Assembly (NCBI GenBank): GCA_026545765.1
Contig: CM048839.1
Location: 19,530,566-19,594,565, forward strand
Source: Plantago major
Lineage: Eukaryota; Streptophyta; Magnoliopsida; Lamiales; Plantaginaceae
Reading direction: 5' to 3'
DNA: 64,000 nt
A model generated the notes under the pieces. That model searched no databases. It saw nothing but the letters and a program-made list of their open reading frames with translations, and was not told where the DNA came from. Positions 20,816 to 32,881 of the stretch are shown in pieces (within the stretch, counting starts at the first letter, position 1; each line of letters starts with the position of its first letter). The position numbers were made by a program, and so were the translations under genes.

Positions 20816-22186
20816 TTATACCACCTCCATGAATTTACTCAATGCCCGTCTTTTAGAACCCTCCATAATTTTAACCTTCTCCACTTCCAACCTTTTCAAC
20901 CGCGGAGAATTCAGTACCAGAAACTCAACTCCCTCTGAATCAATCCCACTGCAATACTTCACGTCCACGCTCCATAACATCTTACAACTCCTAACCATCA
21001 AACCAATCGCCACATTCGTCAGCCTATTACACCCCCTCAGCTTCAACTCCTCCAAACCACTACATGAAACAAGCATCAGCACAAGCTCCTTATCCATCAA
21101 TACATCATTATAAGATAAGTCTAGTTTCCTCAACCTCTTCAAATTCTGCCCCAATGCAGTCAACAACCCCGACTCCCTCTCCACAACATCGCAATTAATC
21201 AACGCAAGCTCCTCCAGTGTACCACCAACCGCCCTCCCGATCGCCCTCAACCCCTCACCGGTAACAAGACAGCAACTTTGCAACACCAAACTCACTAATC
21301 CCCCAAAATACACATTTTCAGCTATCCCCATCAAGTGGGTGTTATCTAGATCAAGCGGCAACCGAAAGTCAAGCCTTTTCAACTCACACTTGCTACGCCT
21401 TATGAACTCAATCAAACTCTCTTTACTACCACCATCATAGATCAACAAAGAGGTCAAAGAAACACAATTCTCAGCCAATTTCAACAGCACACAGTCAACT
21501 ATACTTCTACAGCTTCTCAATTCAAGTTCTTGAAGATTGTGACTATTCAACAGAATAAAACCTGAAAAGGAGTAGTAATCACCAAGACTCTCACAGCTTT
21601 TGAGCTGGAGTTTCCTGATTTTCTTGCAATTCCTCCAGATATACCCAAGCCCATAGTCTCCACCCACAATCCCACTTAGTGAAAGACTCTCCAACCCCAA
21701 ATCGACATCCAAAATGGCATCGTCTTCACCACCCCTTTCCGAATTTTCAGAATTTGAGAAGAAAAGTGAGAGACTTTTCAACGAAGTGAAAAACCCCAAC
21801 CAATTGAAATTGAAAGGCCGAGAAATTGAAATTGAGCAGGAAGTGAGATTAACACAGGCAGCTGAGAGAGTGAGGAGAGAGGAAGCTGAGACAGGGGAAG
21901 TGAGGAATCGGAGGTGGCGGAGGTTAGGGCAGGAGGCGGAGACGGCGAGGATGAGGGTGTCGCCGTCGTGATGATCGGCGGAGATGGAGAGAGAGGAGAG
22001 GAGAGGGTGGGAGGAGAGAAATGAAGTGGGGTTTGAAGGGGTGGAGAAGTGGAGGGAGAGGGAGGTGGTGGAGGAGCGGAGGAGGCGGAGGAAGCGGGTG
22101 GAGGTGAGGGAGATGGCGGCGGAGGAAGGCGGAGGGAGGCGGTGGAAGATTTCTTGGAGGAGCTCGTCGCAGAGAAGGGTGTCCAT
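20816..22186 (-). CDS. F-box/LRR protein (FBL4-like)
   Basis: Intronless, 456 aa; ATG at 22186, TAA at 20816. Residues about 3-40 (CDELLQEIFHRLPPPSSAAI, then LTSTRFLRLLRSST) form an F-box, expected to bind SKP1/ASK in an SCF ubiquitin ligase. From about residue 70 to the end are degenerate leucine-rich repeats of the cysteine-containing/AMN1 type: LEELALINCDVV, LRKLDLSYNDVL, LEELKLRGCNRLT, LWSVDVKYCSGID. The end (LKRLEVEKVKIMEGSKRRA) resembles the C-terminus of Arabidopsis F-box/LRR protein 4, but this protein is shorter than FBL4 and has more divergent repeats. A CT-rich N-terminal coding stretch (serine/proline-rich) produces long spurious plus-strand frames. The substrate cannot be told. 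Confidence 0.88.
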   Translation of the reverse strand: MDTLLCDELLQEIFHRLPPPSSAAISLTSTRFLRLLRSSTTSLSLHFSTPSNPTSFLSSHPLLSSLSISADHHDGDTLILAVSASCPNLRHLRFLTSPVSASSLLTLSAACVNLTSCSISISRPFNFNWLGFFTSLKSLSLFFSNSENSERGGEDDAILDVDLGLESLSLSGIVGGDYGLGYIWRNCKKIRKLQLKSCESLGDYYSFSGFILLNSHNLQELELRSCRSIVDCVLLKLAENCVSLTSLLIYDGGSKESLIEFIRRSKCELKRLDFRLPLDLDNTHLMGIAENVYFGGLVSLVLQSCCLVTGEGLRAIGRAVGGTLEELALINCDVVERESGLLTALGQNLKRLRKLDLSYNDVLMDKELVLMLVSCSGLEELKLRGCNRLTNVAIGLMVRSCKMLWSVDVKYCSGIDSEGVEFLVLNSPRLKRLEVEKVKIMEGSKRRALSKFMEVV

Positions 22187-22784
22187 TTGGGAGTTGGCCG
22201 TGTGTCTTTTTTGATTGTTTGGTTTTTATGTTTGATTTTGTAATGGAGTGAAATGTGTGATTGAGAATTTGAGACTGGTGATATGGACATTTTGGAGTGG
22301 GGTGTGTCTTTATTTACCTACCACACATTTCATTTTTTGCCAAGTGTGTTTGATTTTCTTTTGTTGTAAATAGGTGTGGTTCTTCTCGGTTTTTGGATGG
22401 CTATGCTATGGTGTTTTGGAATAATTGTGGAGTGGAAGATGGAGATTGAAGGATTTTTTTTTTTTTTTTTTATGTGCTTGTGTTTCTTTGCCATTCATTT
22501 TGGTATTTAATTGTGTTTGTAGTTTTTTTCCAATGTAACAATGTCCTACCTCCCACTCGATGTTAAATTAACACCGAGTGGGATAAAGTTTATATAAGTA
22601 GATCACCACTTTCACGTAATATGTATACTTCTCAGTGAATTCAAAGTTAAATTGGTGAGATCTTTGACCTAGTGATAACAATATAATATTAACGTATTGC
22701 GGTCATGTCATCAGTAACTGTACAAGTCAAGATGGTAAAATCTCAATTCATTAGTAGTTGAGTCGTTATAAATGACATCATAGT

Positions 22785-23035
22785 GGACCTTCCTCAAACC
22801 CATTGAGGGGTGCGGATGGTTGGTCTCGGAACATCGTTACAGTCTACATACACTACCCTATTCAGAGGCTCGACAAGGACGTCGAAAAATTTAAGGGGTA
22901 TAGACTATAGCGGGACCTTCCTCAAACCCGCGAGGGGTGCATATGATTGGTCTCGAAACATCGTTACCGTCTACATACGCTACCCCATTCAGAGGCTCGA
23001 TGAGGATGTCAAAAACTTTAAGGGGTATAATATAA
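22785..23035 (+). repeat. Two-copy 128-bp tandem repeat
   Basis: GGACCTTCCTCAAACCC, TTGGTCTCG, CATCGTTAC, CTACATAC and TTCAGAGGCTCGA recur in order at 22785-22912 and 22913-23035. A short third piece (TTTAAGGGGTATAATAT) follows at about 23049. It appears repeat-derived, not coding. Confidence 0.85.
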
Positions 23036-23190
23036 TACTTACAAAAGAAAATTTTAAGGGGTATAATATTATATATATATACATATGCAACCCGTAATGG
23101 TTGGTCTCGAGGCACCGCTGCCCCATAAAAATGAAATTTAGGGGTAAAATGTAATACCCGACTTCCCACATATATGTGTGTGATTCAGTG

Positions 23191-24321
23191 GGTAAATTTT
23201 TTTTTTAGGTACTCCAGAATGAGACACCGCCATTTTAGGTACTCTAGAATGGTACTGTCTAATTTAGGTACTAAACATCAACACCCCTTTCAATTTAGGT
23301 ACTCCGGTCAATTTTCAAGCAAAGTTGACCATTTTAATCCGATTTTGACAAAAAAATAAATAAAAACAATATATATATATATATAGTGACACGAGTCACC
23401 TCGTTATTTATTATGGATTTTGTCTTTTGAAAATAATGCAATTTTAATTTTAAAATTTGTAAAATTAAATAAAAATAATATTAAAAAATATTTATTATAA
23501 AAATTGTAAAAAATAAAAAAAAATATAAACATTACAAAATGTATTAAAACAAATAAAAATATAAACAAATAATAAAAAATTGTTCAAAATATTAAAATTA
23601 TAAAAGTGCATCCATATTCTCCCAAAATTATTTTGATGGGATGTCAGGGTTCTTACAAGATGTCAATTGGGGGAAATAAATTGTTCTGGTTGCGTCAATA
23701 TTATTTCAATGTCCTTTGTATGTTTTTGTATCATAAGCATGTTTTTAAATTTTTCCACTCTTTTAATTATTATTTTTTAAATATTTTAAAATTATTTCAT
23801 ATAAATTTTTATATTTTTATTAATTTTTTTTAATGTTTTAAAATTTTTATCAATTTTTTATTATGTTTATAATTTTAATAATTTTGAACAATTATTTTAT
23901 ATTTTTATTTGTTTTAATACATTTTTGTAATGTTTATATTTTTAATATTTTTTAACAATTTTTTATAATTAATAATTTTTAATATTATTTAAATTATTTT
24001 ATAATATTTATTAATTTTTAATATTATTTTTTAGACTTTTTTAATTTTTTATTTAGTTTTACAATTTTTAAAATTAAATTTGCATTATTTTCAAAAGACA
24101 AATTCCAGAATTAATAAGGAGATGACATGTGTCATTAATTATTTTTTTTTCTTTTTTTTGTTGGTAAATATCGGATTAAATTGTTCAACTTTGCCTCAAA
24201 ATTGACCGAAGTACCTAAATTGAAAGGGGTGTTGATGTTTAATACCTAAATTGCACAGTACCATTTTAGAGTACCTAAAATGGCGGTGTCTCATTCTGGA
24301 GTACCTAAAAAAAAATTTACT
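23191..24321. repeat. 1.1-kb fold-back element with long inverted arms
   Basis: GGTAAATTTTTTTTTTAGGT...ACTCCAGAATGAGACACCGC at the left is matched in inverse by GCGGTGTCTCATTCTGGAGT...TTTAC at the right. Complementarity continues through the blocks with TTTAGGTACTAAACATCAAC and CAATTTAGGTACTCCGGTC, so the arms exceed 150 bp and decay into AT-rich inner arms (about 23,400-23,560 and 23,880-24,120). The word TTTAGGTACT is repeated several times inside each arm. No ORF. Flanks GTGATTCAG/GTGATCGAA share five bases, weakly suggesting a 9-bp MULE-type duplication. Confidence 0.75.
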
Positions 24322-24400
24322 CGTGATCGAATATATGTGTAATTGGGTCGAGGTAAACACATCTCTGATATAAAATATTTGTGGAATCTCATAAGTGATT

Positions 24401-24721
24401 ACTCCCTCCTATTATTTTTATAAGATGTCTTGGCTTATCGACTATTTGCTTAATATAAGATGTTTTGGGAGATTCTACCATGTGATTTTATGTTTTCATC
24501 ATTTTCTATGCATTTGACCCATTTATTTTATTTTTATTCATTTATTTTGTGTTGGACTTTACAAAAAAGTAAGTATATTTTTCATATTTTATTGGTGGAT
24601 TTATTCATCCAATACATAAACATCTTTATTTTTAATCTTTTATTAAAACTATTAATGAAGAGAGAATTATTTAATTTGTGTGAAAATCTAAAATATGTTA
24701 TGATATGAATAGGAGTGAGTA
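24401..24721. repeat. Stowaway-like MITE
   Basis: ACTCCCTCCTATTATTTTTA at the left and ATATGAATAGGAGTGAGTAT at the right are imperfect inverted repeats with TA flanks. The interior includes AAGATGTCTTGGC and AAGATGTTTTGG. Confidence 0.65.
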
Positions 24722-25645
24722 TCTTCTAAGCCCCGTTTCCACTCTTTAATCTTTAGTTGAGTTGTCAAATTTTGACCCATGAATTTGTAATGTTGTGACG
24801 AAGTGTATAATGGCATTATATGTGCCCCCTCCTTTTCCCTTTTCTAATAAAAGGGAAAGGTCATCTTGTGAGAGGTGTTTGTCTTTCCTAGTATCTGATT
24901 GAGTTCAAAGTAAAATTAGAGGTACTAAGGAACATGATGAATATTAATCAAAATATATGATTTAACGGTAGAAAGAAAGAAAAGTGAAGTAGGATTTCCT
25001 GTTTATATTTAATGGTGCGCTTTTTTTTTTCCATCTTTGAAACTTCACATTTAATTGTTTGACCAGCTTGTTATTACAACGATTATGCATTGATGATTAA
25101 AATGTATGAGTAATCAATTGAACTCGATGCCACGTACACCGTGCATTGAGAATAGGTCTTTATGTGAGACATATTCATGGGAAGGTGTAAAATACCATAA
25201 ATATTCTCTCCAAAAAGTAAATTTAAACATCACCATCTCAAAGTTCTGATTAAACGTTGAAGGTATTGCAAACACTTGAACTCTGATATGCCTCCACTAA
25301 ATCGTGTTTACACATAATACATTCACCCATCCAGTCACATAGTTTAAATTTACAATTGCTGACTTAATTGATCCAAGTTACTGATTTAAAAGGGTATCAA
25401 ATGGGATTGTGGTTATTTCAGAAAAGTGAATGGCTATAAACTAAACTGAAATTTCTCAATCCCAGTTGATATTTTTGTACATAAAAATTCAATTCGAACT
25501 AAAAAAACTCAATTCCAATTTAAAGCACTCAGGATGTGATCAGGTTCGAACTATTGTTTACATATCTGGTCCAGTTTCATCATTATATCCAAGGACTTCC
25601 AGTTTTCTATATATATTATATCCTCCCGGGTTTTTTCATCCCCAA
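24722..25645. other. Region upstream of the ABC transporter gene
   Basis: Contains the presumed promoter. TTCTATATATATTATATCC ends about 25 bp before the ATG, unusually close for a TATA box, so the true start of transcription may be further upstream. No other feature recognised. Confidence 0.4.
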
Positions 25646-28600
25646 ATGGCCTCTTTTCCCACCAAACTCCACTGTTTCTCCACATTCAAATGTCGAAACC
25701 CTAATTCATTCCCAAATTGTACCCCCAAAGCTAAATTCCAATTCCCATATCCAACTTCACTACTCTCTTTCCCGCCGCTCGGTAATTCCAATCTAGCTCA
25801 ATCAGTTCGATCCAATTCAGCTCCAAGCGCATTCGGGGGAAACCGATATGATTTTCCTAACGGAAGTAATGAAACTGTTAACCATTTTAAGAAATGGATT
25901 GAGTTTGCCCGGGCAGTAGCTCCTGGTGGAAGTTGGTGGAATTTGTCCGGTTTCGAAGCGAAATTCGACGATTCATTTGTAATGGCGAAGCCGATGACTG
26001 TTTTGAATGCTTTGCGCCGAATGTGGGCTTTGGTAGCTGAAGAGAGATGGATTTTGTACGTAGCGTTCTGTGCACTGACTATTGCAGCTGTATGTGCGAT
26101 CGTTTACTTTGTGTATGATGCTATTATTTTCATGAGTTTTGGATCGTTCTATTCTGTTTACATGTGTGGAAGCTGAACCAGTCTGTGGCTTGTGTTTATG
26201 TAGCTGGAAGTGATAGTTTCGGTTTAATTGAGCATGATTAATAGCATAGGTTAATATTATTGCTAATGTGAAGATGAAATGCTGTGAACTTTCTAGTTAC
26301 TTGGAGGTTGAGCTTTAGTTTATGTATAGTTTACAGGTTGACTATTCATGGGAGTCACAACATCTAGTGCGGTACTACATGATGTGTACTTCTGTTGTTG
26401 GTCAAAGGTCACATGTAAAGTGTATCTAGCTAGACCTAATGTTGATGGGAGCATTTCTTATGCTCTATGTACTAATGTTCGTTACCAATAAAATTTTGCT
26501 GATCCAAAAAAAAAAAAAAAAAAAAGAAAAAAAAAGAAGGAAGATGTCCGTTTACTAATAAAATTTCTTCTAGTTCTCGTACATTTTTCTCCCCTTTAAT
26601 AATCTTTCCCTTTTCACCCACTTTCTAATTTTAGTACTTATATTCGCTATCAGATTTCCCAGAGCTTCTGCTTACTAGTGTTTTTCACTTTTAGTGTCCT
26701 TTTTGCCTCTATGGTTAGGAGTCTAAATGCGGACTTAGTATCTAATGATTCCATGGAAATCAAAAAAAAAAAAAAAAGAAAGAGAAGAAAGCAGAGGAGA
26801 TAAAAGGTTGTTTTGTGCAAATTTTCCCTTCCAGTGGAGATATCTTCGTAGCAAAGAGCATTCTATCTCATATAATTTCATCTGAATAAATTATGAAGTG
26901 ATAACTACCCAATTCACCAAGTCCTTGATAGAATTTCGATTTTCATATGATATGATTTTCGGCAATCCTTTGTGGATATTCTTTTGCAAAGAACCAACTG
27001 AAAAGACTTGACTGTACAAATTATGATGCGGTCTCTCATACTTTCAGAACAAACAAGTTGGAACATATCACTGCATTTTTCACCTTTATATATCAAACTT
27101 ACTGAGTAGGGCACTGTTGGAAGATCTGAACAATTTATGCTTTTATTTTCTACTTGTGCAGCTTTCCGAGATAACAATGCCGGCGATAATCACAACATGT
27201 ATATTTTCAGCACAAAGTGGCGCAACCAATGCATTTCACCTGAACGTGAAGATTCTGTTTTTCTTGTGTATACTTTCAGGAGTATGCAGGTTACAATACC
27301 TTTATATTGTGACTATTATTTTCCCATTATTTTCTGTAATTTTTTCTCTTACCCCGTGTTTGTACCTGGAATGCAGTGGCTTACGAGGGGGGTGCTTTGC
27401 TATTGCTAATGTAATCATGGTGCGTCTAACAAATTGGAGTACATTTCTCCTCTAATTTCCATCATGCAATATTGGACAAGTAACTTTTGAAAGTCGTAGA
27501 ATACACCACATTGAAATATAAAATCTTGCCTAAACCTCTTATAACCAGGGATACAATCATAATCTAATGTACTTTGATATTTGCAGGTTAAACGACTCAG
27601 GAAAACTGTGTATAGTTCTGTTCTTCTTCAGGTAGATTTTTTTAGATTAATATCTACTTGATTTTGAGACTTGCTGAAATAGGCCCCTGCATCTTTTTGC
27701 AATTTAACACGTTGAGTTTCGATTTGATGTAGGATATATCCTTTTTTGACAGAGAAACTGTTGGTGATTTAACTAGTAGGATTGGTTCAGGTTGTCAGAG
27801 GTTATCTCATACAATTAGCCATGATGTACATTTGATCCTGCGAAATGCCATACAGGTGGCTGTTTCAATTGCTGTGATATCTCTTCTATCATTTTTTTTT
27901 CTGTGTTGCAATTGTACAATACCTAACCAGCTATGTCTGTAGGGAACTGGAGCTTTTATCAACTTGATGGTTTTATCATGGCCTCTAGCACTATCATCAC
28001 TTACCATATGCTTGGTTCTCTCCCTGATATTTCGTATTTATGGCCTGTAAGTGTTCATAGATTTCTTAGTTCACTCATTTTATAGCCTTTCATGTGATTT
28101 TCGTTATGTATGCATGCATAAGCTTTTCCCAACAGAATCACTGGTGTTTGACACTCAGGTATGTGTTTATAGGATCAGATGAAGTACAGTATATGGCAAA
28201 GTTGTGGTTCTTTTAGCCAATGAATTTATCTCGTGGAAAGATTTTTGACCTGTTCCATGCTCCAGTTCAGTATCACTGATTATATTGCCAATTGTTGTAT
28301 ATGGTCCCTGATACATTTTTACGTTAGTAAATAGTAATGGTTCACATTTTTTGATAAGGTTTAGCATGATGTATCGATATTAAGCGAGATACTGGGTTAA
28401 TCTGCTTACGTCAATTCTTTAACTTTTGTAGTGTTTTACTAGTATTTAGCATGGGTCACTTTGGTGTACTTAACTCCAAATTCAACGTCATGAGCTTTGT
28501 AGACCTACGTACTGTACCACTGGTTTTTTAATATGTGTGGATAATTAGTTACATTTGCCCATGACTGATGGTATGCTTACCGTGTTTTTCAGTTATTCAC

Positions 28601-31600
28601 ATGCTGCTCTCCTTTATCATGATATGTGTATTCCTTTTACAAAGTTATACCCTGGTTTCGACATTCTGAGAAATATATATTTTTTTGTTTCTAACAGGTA
28701 CCAGAAAAAAGCAGCAAAGCTGGATCAAGAGTTTGCTGCTTCTGCAAATGAAGTAAATCAGAGAATTGCATTAACTTCTTCTACACTCTCTGACTTGTGC
28801 CAGTTTTACTAAAGGCAAGCTTTTGTTCTTTGAAATTTAGGTCGCACATGAAATGTTGACCTTGATAAGAACAGTCCGAGCATATGGAACAGAAAGAGAA
28901 GAAGTTCAAAGGTTTTACATTAACTCTTTTATACTTCTTCAGTCTAGATATAAGTAAATATTATTAACTTGAGGTAAAATGTTCTCTAGATCAACCGATA
29001 TTGAAGGTTGGTATACATATCTGATTTAGGTTCGCTGGGTGGATTGATGGGTTAACTTTTGTGGGCTTGCGGCAAAGTGTTGCTTATGGATTATGGAATA
29101 TGAGTTTCATGATGTTGTATCGAATGACACAGGTATTCTTCTTTCCAGTAAGCATATAATACTTGCATTTGACGAATACCTTTTTGGAGTTTGTTACTGC
29201 TGATGGCAATCTTCCCCTGCAAACTGGGTAATCTACAAAGATCTGTAACATGATATGTCTAATCACTTATTGAACACGTTCTTGTAGGTTTTTGCTGTCC
29301 TCTTAGGAGGAACTTTTATTATGAGTGGTCTTGTCTCTGTTGAACAATTGACCAAATATGTTTTGTACTGTGAGTGGTTGATTTATGCGGCTTGGAGGGT
29401 GCAAGACAACATGACATCCTTGCTTCAGTCTGTTGGAGCCTGCGAGAAAGTTTTCCAATTAATGAATATCACACCCAGCAGTGAGTTCTTATCAAGAGGT
29501 AGAGAAACTCTTTGTGGCCATATCATATTTTGGTAAAAGGACATGGTTAGATGGGATCCCTGTTGTTCCTGGTATTTACATTCCATAAGGGCAGCTGACT
29601 TTACTTTTTTGATAAGAGTTTGCTTTACATACAGGTAAAAAGCTGCAAAGGCTGATAGGAAGTGTTGACTTTGTCAATGTGTCCTTTCATTTCCCCTCAA
29701 GAAATATGGTACCTTTCTATTTCTACAATGGAAATCCCTGGATATGTTGTCTTTGCAATTCATGCGTCTCTGACAATGTTGCAGGTACCTGCCCTTAAAA
29801 ATGTGAGTGTCTCTATACAGGCTAATGAGATAATCGCAGTTGTAAGAACATATCTGCTTATAACTCTTTATTAAGATGTCCAAGAATAAAAATACTGATT
29901 AAAGTTGTTACTTTGGAAAGGTTGGTCTCAGTGGTAGCGGAAAAAGCACATTGATCAATCTCTTACTTCGCCTCTATGAACCGAGCAGTGGGGAGGTAAC
30001 AGCAAAATTAAATTCTCTCAAATTTATTTTCTCCTGCATTGCTGACACGTGAAAGTATCCACAATCAAATTAATTACCTGATATAACAAGTTAATTTACA
30101 AGTCATAATTTCTATCTGTTGCATTTGTTAATTCCTTATTCCCTCTGAGTTAATTTCCTAAATTGTCAGATGCGCGCCACTAAATACAAGCTATGAAGCT
30201 TGTTTTGTTTATTCATACCTTCATTTTGTGTGATTTTGAGTCTCAATTTAAGCACCACTCGCTCAGCATGCCCTTTACATGTAGTAACTTCTGGATTGGT
30301 CCATGAGAAAGAAGACTGCTACAAAATAGATCCGTTTAGGAATCATTTCTGCACTTAAGTTGCTCATGACTTCCATATCTGAAATTAGTACTTTTGTGAC
30401 GTCAAAGACTTATGATAAACATCTAATGTTGTTGTGCGCTTGCTCCTCTTAGATGCTGCATCGTAGATGCCTTGGACGGCAACCTATCAATGAATAAGAG
30501 TGTTAAAATACTAAATTTTGATCTGTTTCTCCTCAACATATTGTATTGGTTGATTTATCCTTCCCTTAATGCAATCTGTTTTTCTGCAGATTTTTATCGA
30601 TGGAATTCCTCTGACAGAGATAAACATCAGGTGGCTGAGGGAAAAAGTTGGATTTGTTGGGCAGGTTGGAATCAAATAAGACGCAGTATTTAACTTTCCT
30701 TTTGAGAATTGATATCTGAATTTCTATTGTGCAGGAACCCCATCTTTTTCATATGGATGTAAAATCGAACTTATGTTATGGTTGCTCAAGAGACTTGATG
30801 CATGAAGAGATTGAACATGCTGCAAAGGTTGCAAATGCACACGATTTCATCTCTGCCCTTCTCAGTGGTTATGATACCATCATTAGTGATAACCTGCTAA
30901 GTGGTGGGCAAAAGCAACGGATAGCAATAGCACGAGCTATCCTTAGAGATCCCAAAATTTTGGTGTTCGATGAAGCAACCAGCGCACTTGATGCTGAAAA
31001 TGAAGAATTTATCAAGGTAAGTAAATTCCACATGGTATTACCATGCTCATTGGGATTTTGAGAAGGCAAAAAAGAACCGGGTTATACCACAAATTATTGC
31101 TGATGCTTGGTGCTTTACTCTGTTCATGCAGGAAATTCTTCATTCCTTGAAGAGTGACCCTGAAACACGGAAGACTGTTATATTAATTGCCCACAGGTTT
31201 TGTTTTCCTTTATCCTGAATTTAATCTTACAGTTTTTGGGGAATTAGACCTGCAAATCATAACGGGAACTTCCACAGGTTATCTACTATAGAAGCAGCTG
31301 ACAGAATCTTGGTTATGAACAATGGTGAAATTGTTGAGGTAAGACATTAACCTGCGCATGCAAATCTTGGTTAATTTGTCTTTACAAATATGACTTTGAT
31401 GTTGCCCAAGTTTGTTAAATAGATGGTTTATCTTGGAACTGTGGATGACATGCAGAGTATTCAATAAGTACCCTGTACCTCACACTGAAGCACATCACTC
31501 TGGAAATGAGTTTGAAACACATCACTTGGAAAATGATGAGATTGTTCTTTCAAATCCTGTGACTCATTTTCAACCATTATTCATCTTATTCATAGACCCA

Positions 31601-31834
31601 GCCTATATAATAATTTTCACAAGACCAAGCTCATAAGCGCACACTGTATGACAGACTCACAGCTGACAATAATATCCTGGACTTTTTATCAGTTTATTCC
31701 CAATCCAAGTAACAAAATCACTCGCGCAGATTGGTGATCATAAAGAGCTCCTGAACAGAAACGGACGGTATGCACAATTGTTCAAGCTTCAGACAGATGC
31801 CATAGCTGCTGCTACCGTTCATCATAAGGAGTAA
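25646..31834 (+). CDS. ABCB26: ABC transporter B family member 26 (TAP1-like), chloroplast
   Basis: Eighteen exons: 25646-26089, 27162-27289, 27377-27419, 27587-27631, 27733-27855, 27943-28046, 28698-28752, 28841-28911, 29030-29132, 29288-29498, 29635-29708, 29785-29841, 29921-29995, 30590-30664, 30735-31016, 31132-31196, 31278-31338, 31730-31834. All introns are GT-AG, phases agree, and the product is 706 aa, close to Arabidopsis ABCB26 (about 700 aa). Residues 1-60 are Ser/Pro/Phe-rich and basic (chloroplast transit peptide). [11 protein letters not shown] segment precedes the membrane domain (about 120-420). The nucleotide-binding domain has Walker [10 protein letters not shown] (about 488-496), Q-loop GFVGQEP (Q536), signature LSGGQ (591-595), Walker [13 protein letters not shown] (about 611-622) and H-loop His651, all intact. 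This half-transporter should dimerise in a plastid membrane; its substrate is not established from the sequence. Confidence 0.93.
26488..26540 (+). other. Poly(A)-signal plus A-tract inside intron 1 of ABCB26
   Basis: AATAAAATTTTGCTGATCC is followed by about 20 A, then GAAAAAAAAAGAAGG. This looks like the 3' end of a polyadenylated transcript. It could be a retroposed SINE/LINE/cDNA tail, or a genomic A-tract next to an alternative poly(A) site that would truncate the transporter after exon 1. A second A-tract occurs at about 26,762-26,776. Confidence 0.45.
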
Positions 31835-32142
31835 CTTGTCAACTAATTACTGGGTAAAATGGCGGAGTCTGAACTTCTATTCAGGTTATATTCTGCTATT
31901 GTAATGATCTTAGATGCGAAATTCGAGCCTCATGATTTATGTTTTTCCCATTTTCTGAACTAAAATACAGCAACAAAGCACAACAGAGAAGTTCATCTAT
32001 CATCTACTGACGAAATTGAAATACAAAACCCACTGTACACAGTTTCACCTGATTCCTAAGAACAAGAGAGCAAGAAGAAAGATATAAATAGATTAATAGT
32101 ATATCAGTTGGACACATGATTGATCCATGTTCCATCAGAGGC

Positions 32143-32352
32143 TCAGAGCTGCTCGAGAGCTTGTGTGTTGAAATCACTGGGCTGTGGAACTTGTTGATGA
32201 GGAAGCCTCTTAACCTCTTCACTTTTGGATTTCTCATCTTTTCTTCCATCATTGTTACCTGTGCTGCTGCTACCACGAATATCACCTCTCACATCTCTGC
32301 TCTGTTTGTCTTCCTCCTGAACACCGTGTGCATCTTTCTTTTGGCTCTCCAT
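32143..32352 (-). CDS. Hypothetical 69-aa hydrophilic ORF
   Basis: A minus-strand ATG frame (start MESQKKDAHGVQEEDKQSRD) encodes a Lys/Asp/Ser/Gln-rich small protein. I recognise no family. It lies about 310 bp past the transporter stop on the opposite strand and an overlapping plus-strand frame is also open, so it may be chance. Reported only because composition is more protein-like than most nearby frames. Confidence 0.18.
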   Translation of the reverse strand: MESQKKDAHGVQEEDKQSRDVRGDIRGSSSTGNNDGRKDEKSKSEEVKRLPHQQVPQPSDFNTQALEQL

Positions 32353-32881
32353 TTCCGAACTACAATTCCTCTAGCTTTTTGATGTGCCTCTCCTTCAGAG
32401 ATATCACTGCTAAGAGGTTGATCAATGTTTGAGTTATTTCCTTGTTTTCTCCCCTACGCTATTTTTGGCTAGTTATATGTGCATGACCTTCTTATACTGG
32501 CCACGCTGCATTGGATTTTAGATGCCATATGGATCGGTTGGTGTTTGCCACGTGGATCAGTTGGTGACTAGCTGACTGAACTTGAATGTCGATTGCATTC
32601 AAAGATCAGTTGACGATGTTTGTTTATTTTATTGTTTCTAAGTTGTAACTAGCTAAAGATGGCGAGTGCAAATTATGTTCTTACATGATCTAGTCGGCAC
32701 AATTCTCACTTTAACAAACTCGATGTTTTTTGGCATTTATACATTACTATTAGTACTCAAGTGTGAAGTAGTTTGGAATGGAGGCAGTAACTTTAACTAT
32801 GTTATTGGTAAAGATCACCAACACTTCTTAGAACGGTTGGACACATTTTAGAACAATACAACTACCTATTTAGATTGTGGT

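Noticed and set aside
21714-22290. Plus-strand and alternative minus-strand frames over the 5' part of the F-box gene
   Set aside because: Shadow frames of the CT-rich, Ser/Pro-coding start of the F-box gene; no family resemblance.
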